Shown: one piece after another, positions 1 to 10,497 of the stretch
Layout of the letters: each line of letters begins with the position of its first letter
Position numbering within the stretch: the first letter of the stretch is position 1
From: Acheta domesticus
Lineage: Eukaryota; Arthropoda; Insecta; Orthoptera; Gryllidae
Direction: 5' to 3'
Length of the DNA stretch: 64,000 nt
Assembly: GCA_031308135.1 (NCBI GenBank)
Contig: JAHLJT010003656.1
Location: 49,646,421-49,710,420 of the forward strand
Program-made: the position numbers and the translations under genes
Notes under the pieces: generated by a model
What the model was told of the DNA's origin: nothing
The model's input: only the letters and a program-made list of their open reading frames with translations
Database searches by the model: none

Positions 1-226
1 GGACGGGCAAGTGGAGGGGCAAGTGGACGGGCAAGCGGACGGGCAAACGGACGGCCAGGCGGACGGGCAAGAGGACGGACAAGCGGACGGGCAAGCGGAC
101 GGGCAAGCGGATGGGCAAGCGGACGGGCAAGCGGACGGGCAAGCAGACGGGCAAGCAGACGGGCAAGCAGACGGGCAAGCGGACGGGCAAGCGGACGGGC
201 AAGCGGACGGGCAAGGGGACGGGCCA
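1..226. repeat. 12-bp GC-rich minisatellite
   Basis: About 19 head-to-tail copies of a 12-bp unit (GACGGGCAAGCG with variants such as GACGGGCAAGCA). Because 12 is a multiple of three, every frame stays open; one plus frame reads as an ADGQ-type tetrapeptide repeat. I see no flanking gene signal and treat those frames as artefacts. The array runs off the left edge of the window, so its true length is unknown. Confidence 0.93.
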
Positions 227-654
227 ACGGTCGGTCGGTGGGGCTCCCGGCGATGGGCAGCGGGCGATTAGGCGCCCCCGCGGCGCGGCGCCGTCCGGCG
301 CGCCCCCGCCCCGGCGCCATCCATCACCGGGGGCGGCGCGCGGTCGCCGGGCGGGCGGCGGCCCCCGCAGGGCGCGCGCCCCAATTGACTGATCGCCCGC
401 GCGCCGCCCGCGGGGAGCCTCGCCCGCCCGCCCCGCGCGGACACGCAGACACGCCGGGGCGCACGGGGCGGGGCCGTGTAATGACCTGTGGGACGCGCGG
501 GCGACACAGGCGCAGGTCGTGGGCTGGGCTGAGTGGAAGCGCGAATGGGACTGTTATTGGCCTGTGATGCTGAAAAATGCGTTTGACAAAGTTCACCACG
601 GTAAACGGTAAGGTACGGTAAACGGTAAGAAAAAGGTACATCTCTCTCTAGTCC
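227..654. other. GC- and CpG-rich segment, no gene seen
   Basis: Very GC-rich, CpG-dense DNA to about 540. A short stretch with three or four CGGTAA-type repeats follows at about 597-630. Frames through the GC-rich part are Arg/Pro/Ala-rich and overlap on both strands, as expected from composition alone. It could be an unmethylated CpG island, but no transcript feature can be supported. Confidence 0.5.
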
Positions 655-1352
655 ACATTGTGCTGAGGGGTACGCGATTGCGTGTGGCGGGGTGTGGTGG
701 GAAGGGGCATGTTTGACAAGAGGTGTGTCTATGAGGGGACGAATGAGAATGGCGGGGTGAGGCGGGTGGGGCACAGTGCTGAAGGGTGCGTGATGGCGTA
801 TGGCGGGGTGAGGTGGGAGGGGGCGTGTCTGACAAGAGGTGTGTCTATGAGGGGCGGATGAGAGTGGCGGGGTGAGGCGGGTGGGGCACAGTGCTGAAGG
901 GTGCGTGATGGCGTATGGCGGGGTGAGGTGGGAGGGGGCGTGTCTGACAAGAGGTGTGTCTATGAGGGGCGGATGAGAGTGGCGGGGTGAGGCGGGTGGG
1001 GCACAGTGCTGAAGGGTGCGTGATGGCGTATGGCGGGGTGAGGTGGGAGGGGGCGTGTCTGACAAGAGGTGTGTCTATGAGGGGCGGATGAGAGTGGCGG
1101 GGTGAGGCGGGTGGGGCACAGTGCTGAAGGGTGCGTGATAGCGTATGGCGGGGTGAGGTGGGAGGGGGCGTGTCTGACAAGAGTTGTGTCTATGAGGGGC
1201 GGATGAGAGTGGCGGGGTGAGGCGGTTGGGGCACAGTGCTGAAGTGTGCGTGATGGCGTGTGGCGGGGAAGGGCGGGAGGGGGCATGTTTGACAAGAGGT
1301 GTGTCTATGAGGGGCGGATGAGAATGGCGGGGTGAGGCGGGAGGGGGCCGGG
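655..1352. repeat. 115-bp tandem minisatellite, about six copies
   Basis: The landmark GACAAGAG recurs at 715, 831, 946, 1061, 1176 and 1291, giving spacings of 116, 115, 115, 115 and 115 bp. Units are nearly identical, with a few substitutions in the first and last. The plus strand is G-rich and pyrimidine-poor. As 115 is not a multiple of three, the same His/Pro/Thr-rich peptide appears in successive minus-strand frames, which marks these frames as repeat artefacts rather than genes. Confidence 0.95.
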
Positions 1353-2230
1353 TGTTGAGGGGTATTGCATGGAGTGTGACGGGAGGGGGTAGGTTTCTAA
1401 GAGGTGTGCCCTTGGGGGCTCGGGTGCAGGTGGGAGAGGGCAGGAGGCTGAGGGCTGTGTCATGTGGAGAGGCGGGAGGGAGGCGGAAGTGGGCGGCGTT
1501 TATAGTGTACCGGGTTCAGGTGGGTAGGGTCGGAAAGCCAAGGAATGCTCCAAGGAGAGTGGTGTTGTGAGGCGGGAAGGGTGGGGTGCGCCAAGGTGTC
1601 TGGTGGAGTGAGATAGAAGGGGTGCTGAGTGATACGCAATTGAGTGTGGCCGGGTGAGGTGGGACGGGGCGGTGTTTGACAAGGGGTGTGTCTGGGAGGG
1701 GTGGAGGAGAGTGACGGGGAGAGGCGGGAGGGGGCGGGGTGTTGAGGGGTATTGCATGGAGTGTGGCGAAAGTGGGTGGGGTTCTATGAGGGGCTGCCTT
1801 TGGGTGTTCAGGGGCAGGTGGGAGAGGGCGGTGTGGTGAGGGGTGTGCCCTGTGGTGTGGCGTGAGACGCGGGTGGGGGCGGTATTCGACGGGATTGTGG
1901 CGGGAGTGGGCGGCGTTTTGTTGTGTAGCGGGTTCAGGTGGGTGGAGGCGGAATACAGAGGGATGCTCCATGGAGAGAGGAGGGAGCTGCGGGTGGCGCC
2001 ATGGAGTCTGGCGGGATGAGGTCGAAGGGGTGCTGAGTGATGCGCCATGGGGTGTGGAGAGGGGTGCGGGGCGGCGTGACGTGGCAAAGGACGATGGGTG
2101 GCGGGGGCAAGGTGGGGCAGTGGGGCGTGGGGCGGCTGGAGGCGGGGCGCGATAAGAGGAGTGTGGAGGGGGCCGAGATGAGGTTAAGTGCTGCGGGGTG
2201 GGGGAAGCGTGAGGGGCGGGCAGGTGTTGA
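1353..2230. repeat. Degenerate G-rich minisatellite continuing the array
   Basis: Strongly G-rich plus strand with diverged repeated phrases. A block at 1353 (GTTGAGGGGTATTGCATGG) returns at 1741, and a GCGGCGTTT..GGGTTCAGGTGGGT block at about 1493 returns at about 1910. Spacing is irregular, about 390-420 bp for the long repeats, with shorter related words between. It looks like an older, scrambled part of the preceding array. Confidence 0.75.
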
Positions 2231-2560
2231 CGGTCCAATACACAGCAGGGTCGCAAATGAAGGTCAGGGTTGCAGGGGGAGAGGTGATACGATGCAATGT
2301 TGTTACGGCCCTGGGAGTGGATGGCTTTGATTGATTCGAGGAGCTTCCACTTAACCTAATTTATTCAATCAAGGGATTGATGCACATTATTCATATTATG
2401 TTAATGTAACGTTATCAGGAAGAATTTTCGAAAGTGTCTGGATTCACACACTTGTCATTACACAAACTAAATTGTATCTAAATTGTGTTCATTCGATGCG
2501 TTGGAAAAGGCGTAACAGAGTAATAAATAACAGTAACTGATTTTTTTGGTTGGGAACCTG
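2231..2560. other. No recognisable feature
   Basis: Single-copy-looking sequence of average composition between the G-rich array and a SINE. I see no coding frame, RNA gene or repeat here. Confidence 0.4.
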
Positions 2561-2908
2561 CCATCTTGTCACCACACCAACGTGTGACCTAGAGATGTCT
2601 TGAACCGAGAACACATTATGAACAGGGTTTTTTCCCGAGGGTAAAAACACGTGTCTCTTTTAGAGGGGGTCAGCATTGCTACTCTGAATCCATTTTTACA
2701 CCCCCAGGTTATTAGCCCTCGGGGATGAGGTATGAAAATGATGATGAGGGTGAAAGATGACGAACGGACAATTACAAACATACAGACACTCCCAAACATC
2801 CACGCCCCGGGCGGCACTCGAGCCCGCGACCCTTCAGGAACGAGGCAGTAAGGCTCCTCAGCGTTAGCGACCTCGGCTATCCGGGTGGCAACGGTAAAAC
2901 GGTAACGA
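2561..2908 (-). mobile_element. tRNA-derived SINE, minus strand
   Basis: On the minus strand the right end reads as a tRNA-like head. A box A-like GATAGCCGAGGTCGC lies near 2868-2882 and a box B-like GGGCTCGAGTGCC about 45 nt downstream. The body continues leftward to about 2561. The head abuts an (ATT)n tract that is the 3' tail of a neighbouring LINE end, so this SINE may have inserted into that tail. The left boundary is uncertain; I saw no target duplication. Confidence 0.7.

Positions 2909-2961
<53 letters not shown>
2909..2961. repeat. (ATT)n microsatellite, LINE-T tail
   Basis: About 17 near-perfect ATT units. It lies directly at the 3' end of a minus-strand LINE fragment, so it is best read as that element's (AAT)n tail. 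Confidence 0.95.
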
Positions 2962-3098
2962 CATTCCACTAAAGATGTTATAAGTCCGCTCAAAATGAAA
3001 TCTACTCCAGGTTGCAACCAGCTACCTAAGGAGCAGATCTAGGGTCTGTGGTGCCTCTACAATACTTTGCGGAAAATGTGGGCTGTTCCAAATCAAGC
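2962..3098 (-). mobile_element. LINE-T 3' end, copy 1 (5'-truncated)
   Basis: Shares a long stretch with 9758-10210, 10267-10350 and 59179-59429, including the plus-strand words CAGGTTGCAACCAGCTACCT and CTCTACAATACTTTGCG. In the longer copies this is the last few codons (RKVL, stop) and short 3' UTR of a non-LTR retrotransposon on the minus strand. Only about 137 bp remain. An ATT/GTT tract follows its truncated 5' end. Confidence 0.85.
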
Positions 3099-3147
3099 AT
3101 TATTATTATTGTTATTATTATTATTGTTATTATTATTATTATTATTG
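3099..3147. repeat. (ATT)n/(GTT) microsatellite
   Basis: About 16 ATT units interrupted by two GTT units. It abuts the truncated 5' end of LINE-T copy 1 and may be the tail of another element, or the target into which copy 1 inserted. Confidence 0.92.
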
Positions 3148-4500
3148 GGTTTTCAGTTTAATATTTAATCATAATAAATAATGCTCTACTTCGCCGTACG
3201 TTGGCGTGCCACTGCTACATGACGTTGTTTTCTCTCTTTCCGTTTCAATAAGTCATATCAAATTTGTTTACTTAATTACTTACTTAATTATTTATCTTCA
3301 CTGATTTACTGCATGAGCATGTGACCTACTAACCCTGAATCGTTTACTGAAAATTTTTAGGATTGTGGGGTGCGATGCCTACACAGGATGCGGTATTAAA
3401 CGTAATTGCAGGATATTAATAAGTAGCAAAAAAGTAAAGAACATGAGAATTCTGATATCAAAACCACCATCAATTGGGTATTGGGTTTATTCATTAACTA
3501 TGGGATCGTTGCTGCATCTCACCAATGACATAATTAATGAAACACAAAAAAAACCCTTGAACATGAACAGTAGACAAATCAACACACAAACATATGTTAT
3601 ATCACAAACTTAACATTCAAAATACTCATTCACACTGCGCGCGTTTCCTTTAAACATTGCCATTTTTACAATTACTTTGAATATTTACTGGTTCTTTCTC
3701 TCGTTTCTCAAAATACACAACTTCGTCTTCTTACAGAGTCATGCCGCCAGTCAATAAAAAGAAAATTAGAACCCTTCCCTTTTCTGAAGCTTCGCCAACG
3801 CTGGGCACCACAGCACCAGACATATCAGCTTCTCTCCAAGTTCCACAGGTCTGGATCTCCATTTCAAAAGTCCTTGATTTCCACCATTTGCATTCACTCA
3901 TGAAATCTCAGAACTCGATCTTAACACTTTCGTGTCTCTACACGTTCTCTACGAAATTCATGCACCATCTGGTTTTCTAGCTACTTGCATTCACCAGGAA
4001 AACTCCGGTAAACAACACACTGTCTCTTTCGTCTTTTTTCCCCGGCTTTGTTTCGGGGCGAAAATTGCGTTTTTTCCCTTATTCTGTCACATATTCATTT
4101 ACAGTTTTTAAATAAATTACGTGTGCAATTTATTTGAGTATCCCGCCTCCTTAAACGACTTCTTCAAAACTGTTTTTATTTAGCTATTTCACCGTGACTT
4201 GCCCCCTTACTGACACGGTGTGTATTCCATTCACTTGTTTACTGACGTCAATTAAAGTTATTACAATTTTGCACAATTTATATTATCCTCGCATCTATCG
4301 TTCATTGGCACATCGCAACCAAAAATGTCCTTATTTATTTGTCATTGTTTGCTCGAATTTCTCTAAATTTTGCGATGCTCGCGTAATAAACATACAAAAG
4401 TTCCTACACCTCCGCCCCATCGTTTGTCACTATTACAATGCCATTATTTTTCCTTATGAAAATATTCCCCAATATAATTTTTGGCATGTCCATGTGAACC
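3148..4500. other. AT-rich, no gene recognised
   Basis: AT-rich sequence with a few short open frames (for example 3365-3613, 3741-3980, 4194-4532, plus strand). None shows a domain, motif or codon pattern I recognise. A small TTACTTAA-type internal repeat lies near 3265-3290. Confidence 0.4.
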
Positions 4501-4745
4501 GTCACATTATTAAGATTGAAGTGATAGGGTGATGATGAGGGGTGAAAGGACTAGGATGATGGTTGGAGGTGGTAGGTAGGGTAGTGGGACGTGTTCATGG
4601 GATTTTTAACCATCCCAGCATTCACCTTATGACCAAGGGAATACACGAAAAACCCCGGTCAGGACGGCCGGCCCGGGGATCGAATCCGGTCGTCCCGAAT
4701 GCGAAGTCAGCGCGTCACGCACTCGGCAGCGAGAAGCAAAATCAC
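4501..4745 (-). mobile_element. tRNA-derived SINE, minus strand
   Basis: Minus-strand head near 4675-4740: box A-like GCCGAGTGCGTGACGC and, after about 40 nt, box B-like GGATTCGATCCCC. The body shares plus-strand phrases with the SINE at 59472-59695 (ACTAGGATGATGGT; ACCTTATGACCAAGGGA; ACGAAAA.CCC.GTCAGGAC), so both belong to one family. No functional tRNA is implied; the cloverleaf is not complete. Confidence 0.78.
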
Positions 4746-5560
4746 AAGCCAAGAACATGAAGCAAACTCCACAGTATATGTCTATACGTGCTTGTCTTGA
4801 TAGGCACCCGAGCACTTGTACTTATTAGGAGGTCAAAGCCCCAGGGTGGGCACCGGGGCGTTAGCCCCTAATCCACACCCTCGTCGGGTGTACAAGGACA
4901 CCTTCCGACCAATATCCGGATCCCGGCGGAACGCAGTTAGCCATCGCCGTAACCTCCCCATATAATGCCTGGGCCTAAGGTCGCCCTGCCAGCTCAGAGC
5001 TACTAGTTATCCGGGCTAGTTCCGGAGTCAATGTTGCCTGTATGACTACGCGCCACTCACATGCGCCGGGACACCAAGTCCCTCCTCTATTCCCAGAGTA
5101 CTGGGCCACTGCCTCGACGAAGCCAAGAGCCCAACTGGGGGCCACCCGAACCAAGGTCCGGACGGCTCGGGGCCCCCATCCCGTCTCTCCACTGCCTGCA
5201 CCTTCAGGCTATCGATCTGGGTTGGACCGTAACCAAGGCAACCTGACGGTAGGTAATTGCCCGCCAGACTTTTATATATGTGGCTTCCGGAGTACCCTAA
5301 CTCTCCTTCACCCAAACCTGCCTTAAGGTCGACACGCCAGGGCCCAACTGGTGGGTTGCCGGGTTGAACCGTCCACCAGGAGCTTAGCATCGCCTACTCA
5401 CTGCCTCCACATTGAGGCTAATGGCTACCTTGAAACTGACAGTCCGGGTGAAACGTCTCCAACTCTTCACCAGACATCGTGCTCACCTACGTGCTCACCA
5501 TCTCGCCTCCCTGCGGGGAGCAAATCCACACAAGTTAAAAACGTCCTCGGAAGTGGGCGT
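4746..5560. other. Unrecognised moderately GC-rich block
   Basis: A block of about 700 bp (4800-5480) with even base composition and formal, repeat-like wording (GGCACCGGGGCGTTAGCCCC; TGGGTTGCCGGGTTGAACC), unlike the AT-rich DNA on either side. Overlapping frames occur on both strands (for example 5046-5390 minus, 5042-5326 plus) and none matches a family I know. It may be part of an unidentified repeat, but only one copy is in this window. Confidence 0.35.
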
Positions 5561-6045
5561 TGCTAATCCCGCCGTGACGTCCTTGGCTGTTGTGCGCCTG
5601 CTCCGCCTCCCTTGAACGCCACTCGTTTGCGGCGGGGGGGGGGATAGAGGGGGTGGGGGCGGGCCCCATCGACACGAGAATGTCGTTACCATTGACACGC
5701 TAATCCATTGTCGCGTCTCGTGACGCGCCCGCGCCAGCCCCCCTTTGATCCACCCGCGTCATAAATTCCGGTAATGTCACCTCCCATTTGACACGCCCCG
5801 CCCATCGCGCCACCGCCCTCTCCCCCCCTTCAGCCTCCATCGCCTCCGGTGCACTTCGCTGTCTACTTTCGTTCGCTTCGTTTGATATTTTAATTCCTTT
5901 CTGCACGCTGCTTTCTCTCTGGATATGGCGCCCCTCCCCTTCTTATTCGAAGTGCACATCATCACTAATCGACTAAGCTGCGTTCTGAAGTTATTTTTTT
6001 TATTATTTAAGATCGCGTCAACATCTAGGTCATTAGCGACCACTA
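5561..6045. other. CpG-rich then mixed sequence, no gene seen
   Basis: CpG-rich DNA with a G-run near 5631-5662 and C-rich stretches to about 5860, followed by ordinary sequence. Overlapping minus-strand frames at 5700-6043 are not recognisable as proteins. Confidence 0.4.
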
Positions 6046-6210
6046 TTGGATTTTATCGACATGTTATCGATGAGGATGAAACGATATGATGATGATAGAG
6101 GGCGAAAGGAGGAACACATAGAACCATGCCTGAGGCGGGGCTCCAACCAACAATCGGTCCGAGATCGCTACGGCACTACTGCCTTCGCGATCTCGGCCAC
6201 CGGGCCGAGT
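6046..6210 (-). mobile_element. tRNA-derived SINE fragment, minus strand
   Basis: The minus-strand right end reads GGTGGCCGAGATCGCGAAGG, a box A-type head. A decayed box B region (GGTTGGAGCCCCGCC) lies downstream at about 6125-6150. The left part has GATGA-rich wording similar to the SINE body at 2730-2760. Boundaries are approximate. Confidence 0.6.
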
Positions 6211-7250
6211 GTCATTACTTTGTTGCCTACTGGATCCAGTACTTTTGTTCTTTCATTTATCTATGTTTTTCTTTCTCTGTGTCCTATCTTACCGTTCATA
6301 CGCTGTATTTGTTCCTTATTCCCCTCCTCTGGCATTTCATCGCTCTACCTTTCTGGTTTCACCTATCTCTCCTGTTATTTTTTATTCCGCATGATTCCAT
6401 ACAATTTGGTAATTTGCGATATTACATTACTACTGAGTTTCTCTACACTGTTTTCATATTGCACCTCTCTGACAACACTTTGATTTATATATTGTACTCT
6501 TAATTTCTCAATGTTTACCGTGCTATTTATGTTTCTTTTATCATCTTTTCTTTCCACTGAGGCTCCGTAATTACATTGCTGAGTGCTCTGCGTCGACTGT
6601 CTTTTCACTGAACTGATGTACCTACAAATATGGTAGTCGTCATCGCCATCATTTCTTGTTTCCTTTTGTCTGACTTCTCTTTCCTGCTATCCGATCCCCA
6701 CGTTGTTCTGATTTCCCGTTGTAAAAGCCCGAACTGATTGTCCTCTCCAATTTTCCGGTTCGTTGTTCACCCTGATTATCCGCCGCCGCTTTCGTGCTTC
6801 AATGTGGTCTGCTTATTTGCTCAGTCTGGTGGCCCTTCTGCCCTACTTCAAATTCTCTCTCGCTCAATGCCCCCTCTCTACATACATTTTCATCTCTCCC
6901 ATTCATCTGCCCATTCTTGTACCTTCAGATCTAAGCCCGCTTCCTTAATTTTTTTACACAGATCATCCTAATTTCTGTTATTATGATGTTCTGTTAATTC
7001 CTGTGTCATTTCAGGAATATTATCCTTTCCTTCGCTCGCAAATACTCCCTCTCATAGTTTTCCAGCCTTTTCATTGCATACGTGATTTCTTCCTTCACCG
7101 CGTCTTGATCGCATCTATTTTATCCACAAACTTTTTCTTCCTTCCCCATTCCATTATCCCTACTTCCTTCAAGAGTTCCGTCTTTATCGCGTTTGCTGCT
7201 AACGCCCTCTACGAGATTAATCAGAACTGCGAAATGTGACAGCGAGGGGT
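6211..7250 (-). other. Strand-asymmetric region, possible decayed coding remnant
   Basis: The plus strand is markedly pyrimidine-rich for about 1 kb, so the minus strand is purine-rich, as a Lys/Glu-rich coding sequence would be. Short minus-strand pieces near 7000-7100 read as charged helix (MKRLENYEREYLRAKER). Frames are short and broken. A decayed coiled-coil ORF, such as a LINE ORF1, is one reading; simple pyrimidine bias is another. Confidence 0.25.
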
Positions 7251-8510
7251 AAAGTCAGAAGCCATCGCAGAATTCACTCGAAAACGTTTAGTACAGAGAA
7301 ATCTCACGTGTGTTCTTTCGCTTCTCCTTTTCTCATTTTATTGAGCTGTTTTTTTATAATATCTCTCCGCTTTCACTGATTCTAACCTGTTATGGCTACT
7401 TGATTTAATAGTTCTCTCTATTTACTGCTTCATTAACTATTCTCTTATTTTATATTTACATTAAGTATTCATTGCGAATTATAAATATTCATAAAATATT
7501 CGCATAAATATTCATACATATTAAATATTCATTGTTGGTGATACTGTAGCCCATGTTACCCTCACAATTTTATTTTACGTAGGAAGGTCATTTGTAAGGA
7601 CTGGTTTAAGTAACGACGACATACATTACAGTCCATTAATTATCCCCCCATTTGTCACCTTAGTTCCTTGGTAGAAAAATACACCCAAATTTTGTTGCAT
7701 GCAGATCGATTTGAGGAATATGATCAGCTATCTTAGGGCTAAAAAATAATTTTTCAACAACCATATTTTAAACATTTCGTGTACATTTATCTTCATGTGC
7801 GTAAAGATTTCACGTCGGTAATGGAATTTGTTTTCGAATTATCAAGGAAAACCTTTACTTCTGCGACGGTGAAACCCATTACATTCCGGCCGGTTTTGTT
7901 CACTTATTTTCTCAAAATGACCATATTGCTTTAAAAGATAACTTTTGAATTAATACATTGATTTGTTTGTTTTTAAGACATCACATAGCTGTTTTGATGA
8001 AAAATTGAAAAAATGTAGATTTTTGTTTTATTTATTATCTCCACACCTTTTAATTTTATGCTTTAAAATACTTTTTGTAGTTCCTGACATATTCAGAGCC
8101 CAACGCTATCTTTTAAAGGCATATGCGTTAAATGCAGTCCGTTTAAGGCTTGGAACAGACATTTCCTGAACTATTCGTCTACGGCTCTAACACTTGCAAA
8201 TTGCAAAGTAAGAATGTTTTAATCTTTTAATCAAACACTTGAAGATATATTCAAAATATGTTGTAGCAGAATGGTGAGCTAAGAAAATAACTCTCGATGG
8301 AAATAACAAGGCAATCCATCAGAAGATCTTCAAATTGCTTTTCCACCTACAGAAGTGATTTTAGCATTTCCATATATTCAAAATCCTTCTTGGATTGCAA
8401 ATTTCATTCTATTTGTCTGAATTTTATAGCAATGAAATATAAGTTGAAGCTTAATAAACTGGTATAACAACTTTTTTTATACGCTCACGGATTCATCACA
8501 TGGAGCTGTT
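7251..8510. other. AT-rich, no gene recognised
   Basis: AT-rich sequence. Around 7445-7540 the word ATAAATATTCAT recurs four or five times in degenerate form. No coding frame or RNA gene is supported. Confidence 0.4.
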
Positions 8511-8673
8511 TATATATATATACATATATATACATATATATACATATATACACATATATATACATATATACACACATATATATATACATATATACATATA
8601 AATACATATATACATATATATACATATATACATATATATACATATATACATATATATACATATATATATATAC
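8511..8673. repeat. (TATATACA)n microsatellite
   Basis: About 160 bp of alternating TATATA and CATATA/CACATATA units. Open minus frames here read as Tyr/Ile/Cys/Met repeats and are artefacts. Confidence 0.95.
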
Positions 8674-9698
8674 TGAATGGGGTGAAACATAGAATTCAAA
8701 TTTGCATATAATGTCACAATGGTGTTATTAAGATTTGTGCAAAATTTCAAATTAATTGCTTAAGAATAGCCAATTTTAGAATTTTCGTTGATGCATTATC
8801 TTAATGAAAAATTAAAATGATGATTAAAATTAAATATTCTGACTACAATATGATCTAGCTATATGTTTAGCTGCATTGGTTTCTTGTGTATGTTTTTTTA
8901 CTATTGAAAAATTTAGTAATTTATAAAAAATAAACTGTAAAAGATAATACAAGTTGTAGATTTGACTGGTTTTGTTGTAGGTCTAATACTGGTTGAGTAA
9001 CATTGCTTTACAATTCTTAATTAAGAAAACCAAAATATTTATGTACAAATAAGCAACATAAGATCTTTATTGGAGATAAGGATACCAATACGATATTGGA
9101 GAATTGACAAACTAGGCCGAGTTTGATAACCAAGCAATATATTGTCATAAGATGTTAGGATACGAAGTTTTATTCACTTTGTAAAAATTGGAATGTACTA
9201 CAATTTTCGTTTAAATCTGAATATTGTATCTGCAATATGTGAGAGACTGATGTTCATATAGTTACAAGGAGGTCACGGAATTTTAGAATACTTTTGTGAA
9301 CTCTTCTCCTTTTCGAAATCTATCATTGTAACTAATTGTGCGCCATGGATTTTTAGAATATTTTTATTCTAATTACTCTTATTACAAAATGGATGTCAGT
9401 TTCGTGAAGTTTAACTTGAGATACAACGGATGAAAATATTCAGTAGATTTTAGACGTTAAATAGTATCTAGCAACATTTTTTGGGGAGTCCAGTTCAAAC
9501 TAAAATTTCAGATATTTGAAATATTTCCCTTTTTTATTCGTAATGTAATTTACTTTTAATAAAAAGACAGCAACGAAGATGTCAACAAATTGTGTGTAGG
9601 AAGCCCTTCTGTTAAGTTGATTGAATTTTTCTTAAAATACATCAAAATTGCTTATGTGATAGCAGTACCTACCACCGTTATTGAATCATTACTTACAA
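8674..9698. other. AT-rich, no gene recognised
   Basis: AT-rich sequence without a recognisable frame. A phrase at about 9276-9294 (GGAATTTTAGAATACTTTT) has a looser echo at about 9347-9365, a weak local duplication. Confidence 0.35.
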
Positions 9699-9757
9699 AT
9701 ATTATTATTATTATTATTATTATTATTGTTATTATTATTGTTATTATTATTATTATT
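9699..9757. repeat. (ATT)n microsatellite, LINE-T tail
   Basis: About 19 ATT units with two GTT variants, directly at the 3' end of the minus-strand LINE-T copy to its right. Confidence 0.95.
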
Positions 9758-10210
9758 TCTCTAAATCACAACTAAAGATGTTATGTGTCGGCTGAATATA
9801 AAATCTACACCAGGTTGCAACCAGCTACCTAAGGGGTAGATCTAGGGACTGTCGGTGACTCTACAATACTTTGCGCAAAATGTGGGATGTTCCAATGAAA
9901 GCTATTTCTTGCACTTCCCAGTCTTTTGGATTACCTGGGAGTTTAGACAAGTTCTTACACAAATTTTGCGAAACAAATCCCAGAGCTCCGATAACTATCG
10001 GTACGACCTGTGCTTTTACGCCCCACATTCGGCTGATCTCAATTTCCAAACTCTTGTATTTAAGACGTTTCTCTGCCTCCTTGGTTACAATATTTTGATC
10101 GCAAGGCACAGCAACATCCACAAGCAGACACGATTTTTTCTCAAAATCCCGGATAACAATATCTGGTATGTTTGCTGCTCTCGTGCGATCAGTTTGAATT
10201 GGTTGGTCGG
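9758..10210 (-). pseudogene. LINE-T copy 2: C-terminal end of non-LTR polyprotein plus 3' UTR
   Basis: The minus-strand frame runs from about 10195 to a stop at 9861-9863. Readable segments are QTDRTRAANIPDIVIRDF, LVDVAVPCDQNIVTKEAEK, WGVKAQVVPIVIGALGFV and GTSHILRKVL. From memory this matches the conserved tail that follows the reverse transcriptase in many animal non-LTR retrotransposon proteins (IxTDRxxxxNxPDI; VPxVIGALG; GTxHILRKVL). The RT domain itself is absent, so the copy is 5'-truncated, as target-primed reverse transcription often leaves them. A roughly 100-bp 3' UTR and an (AAT)n tail follow. The family is recognisable; the clade is not certain. Confidence 0.85.
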
Positions 10211-10213
10211 TTG

Positions 10214-10266
<53 letters not shown>
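10211..10266. repeat. (ATT)n microsatellite, LINE-T tail
   Basis: About 17 ATT units, preceded by GTTGTT, at the 3' end of the next LINE-T copy. It separates two same-orientation LINE-T ends. Confidence 0.95.
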
Positions 10267-10267
<1 letters not shown>

Positions 10268-10350
10268 CATTACATCACGACTAAAGATCTTATGAGTCGG
10301 CTGAATATAAAATCTACTCCAGGTTGCAACCAGCTACATAAGGAGCAGAT
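10267..10350 (-). mobile_element. LINE-T 3' end, copy 3 (very short)
   Basis: About 84 bp sharing the plus-strand words CTAAAGAT.TTATGAGTCGGCTGA and CAGGTTGCAACCAGCTACAT with the other LINE-T copies. It is only 3' UTR and lies immediately upstream, in element orientation, of copy 2. Confidence 0.82.
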
Positions 10351-10374
10351 TCGGTGAATATCAGTGCCTCTACT

Positions 10375-10497
10375 GATTGCTTACAGTGCCTCTACTTAGT
10401 GTCCTATGTTACTGTGTATATTTATGTTTTTGTAATTAGTTGCCACCGGGTTATGCCCAATTGCAGTTTAAATAAATCTAATCTAATCTAAAAAAAG
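10375..10497 (+). mobile_element. 3' end of a plus-strand non-LTR retrotransposon
   Basis: Ends with AATAAA followed by about three TCTAA pentamers and then an A-run (10463-10497). An AATAAA plus short pentamer tail is typical of insect LINE 3' ends. No coding sequence is left. The 5' limit is a guess. Confidence 0.6.

Noticed and set aside
268..1065. 265-codon minus-strand frame over the first minisatellites
   Set aside because: It is a His/Pro/Ser/Thr repeat that follows the 115-bp unit and reappears in other frames; no start context, domain or unique sequence.
655..1352. CRISPR-like regular repeat
   Set aside because: Whole units are repeated with no unique spacers, in eukaryotic-looking DNA; it is a minisatellite.
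4675..4740. Possible tRNA gene (box A and box B present)
   Set aside because: No complete cloverleaf or acceptor stem; the same body is found at 59472-59695, so it is a SINE head.
8496..8750. Tyr/Ile/Cys-rich minus frame
   Set aside because: Translation of a TATATACA microsatellite.
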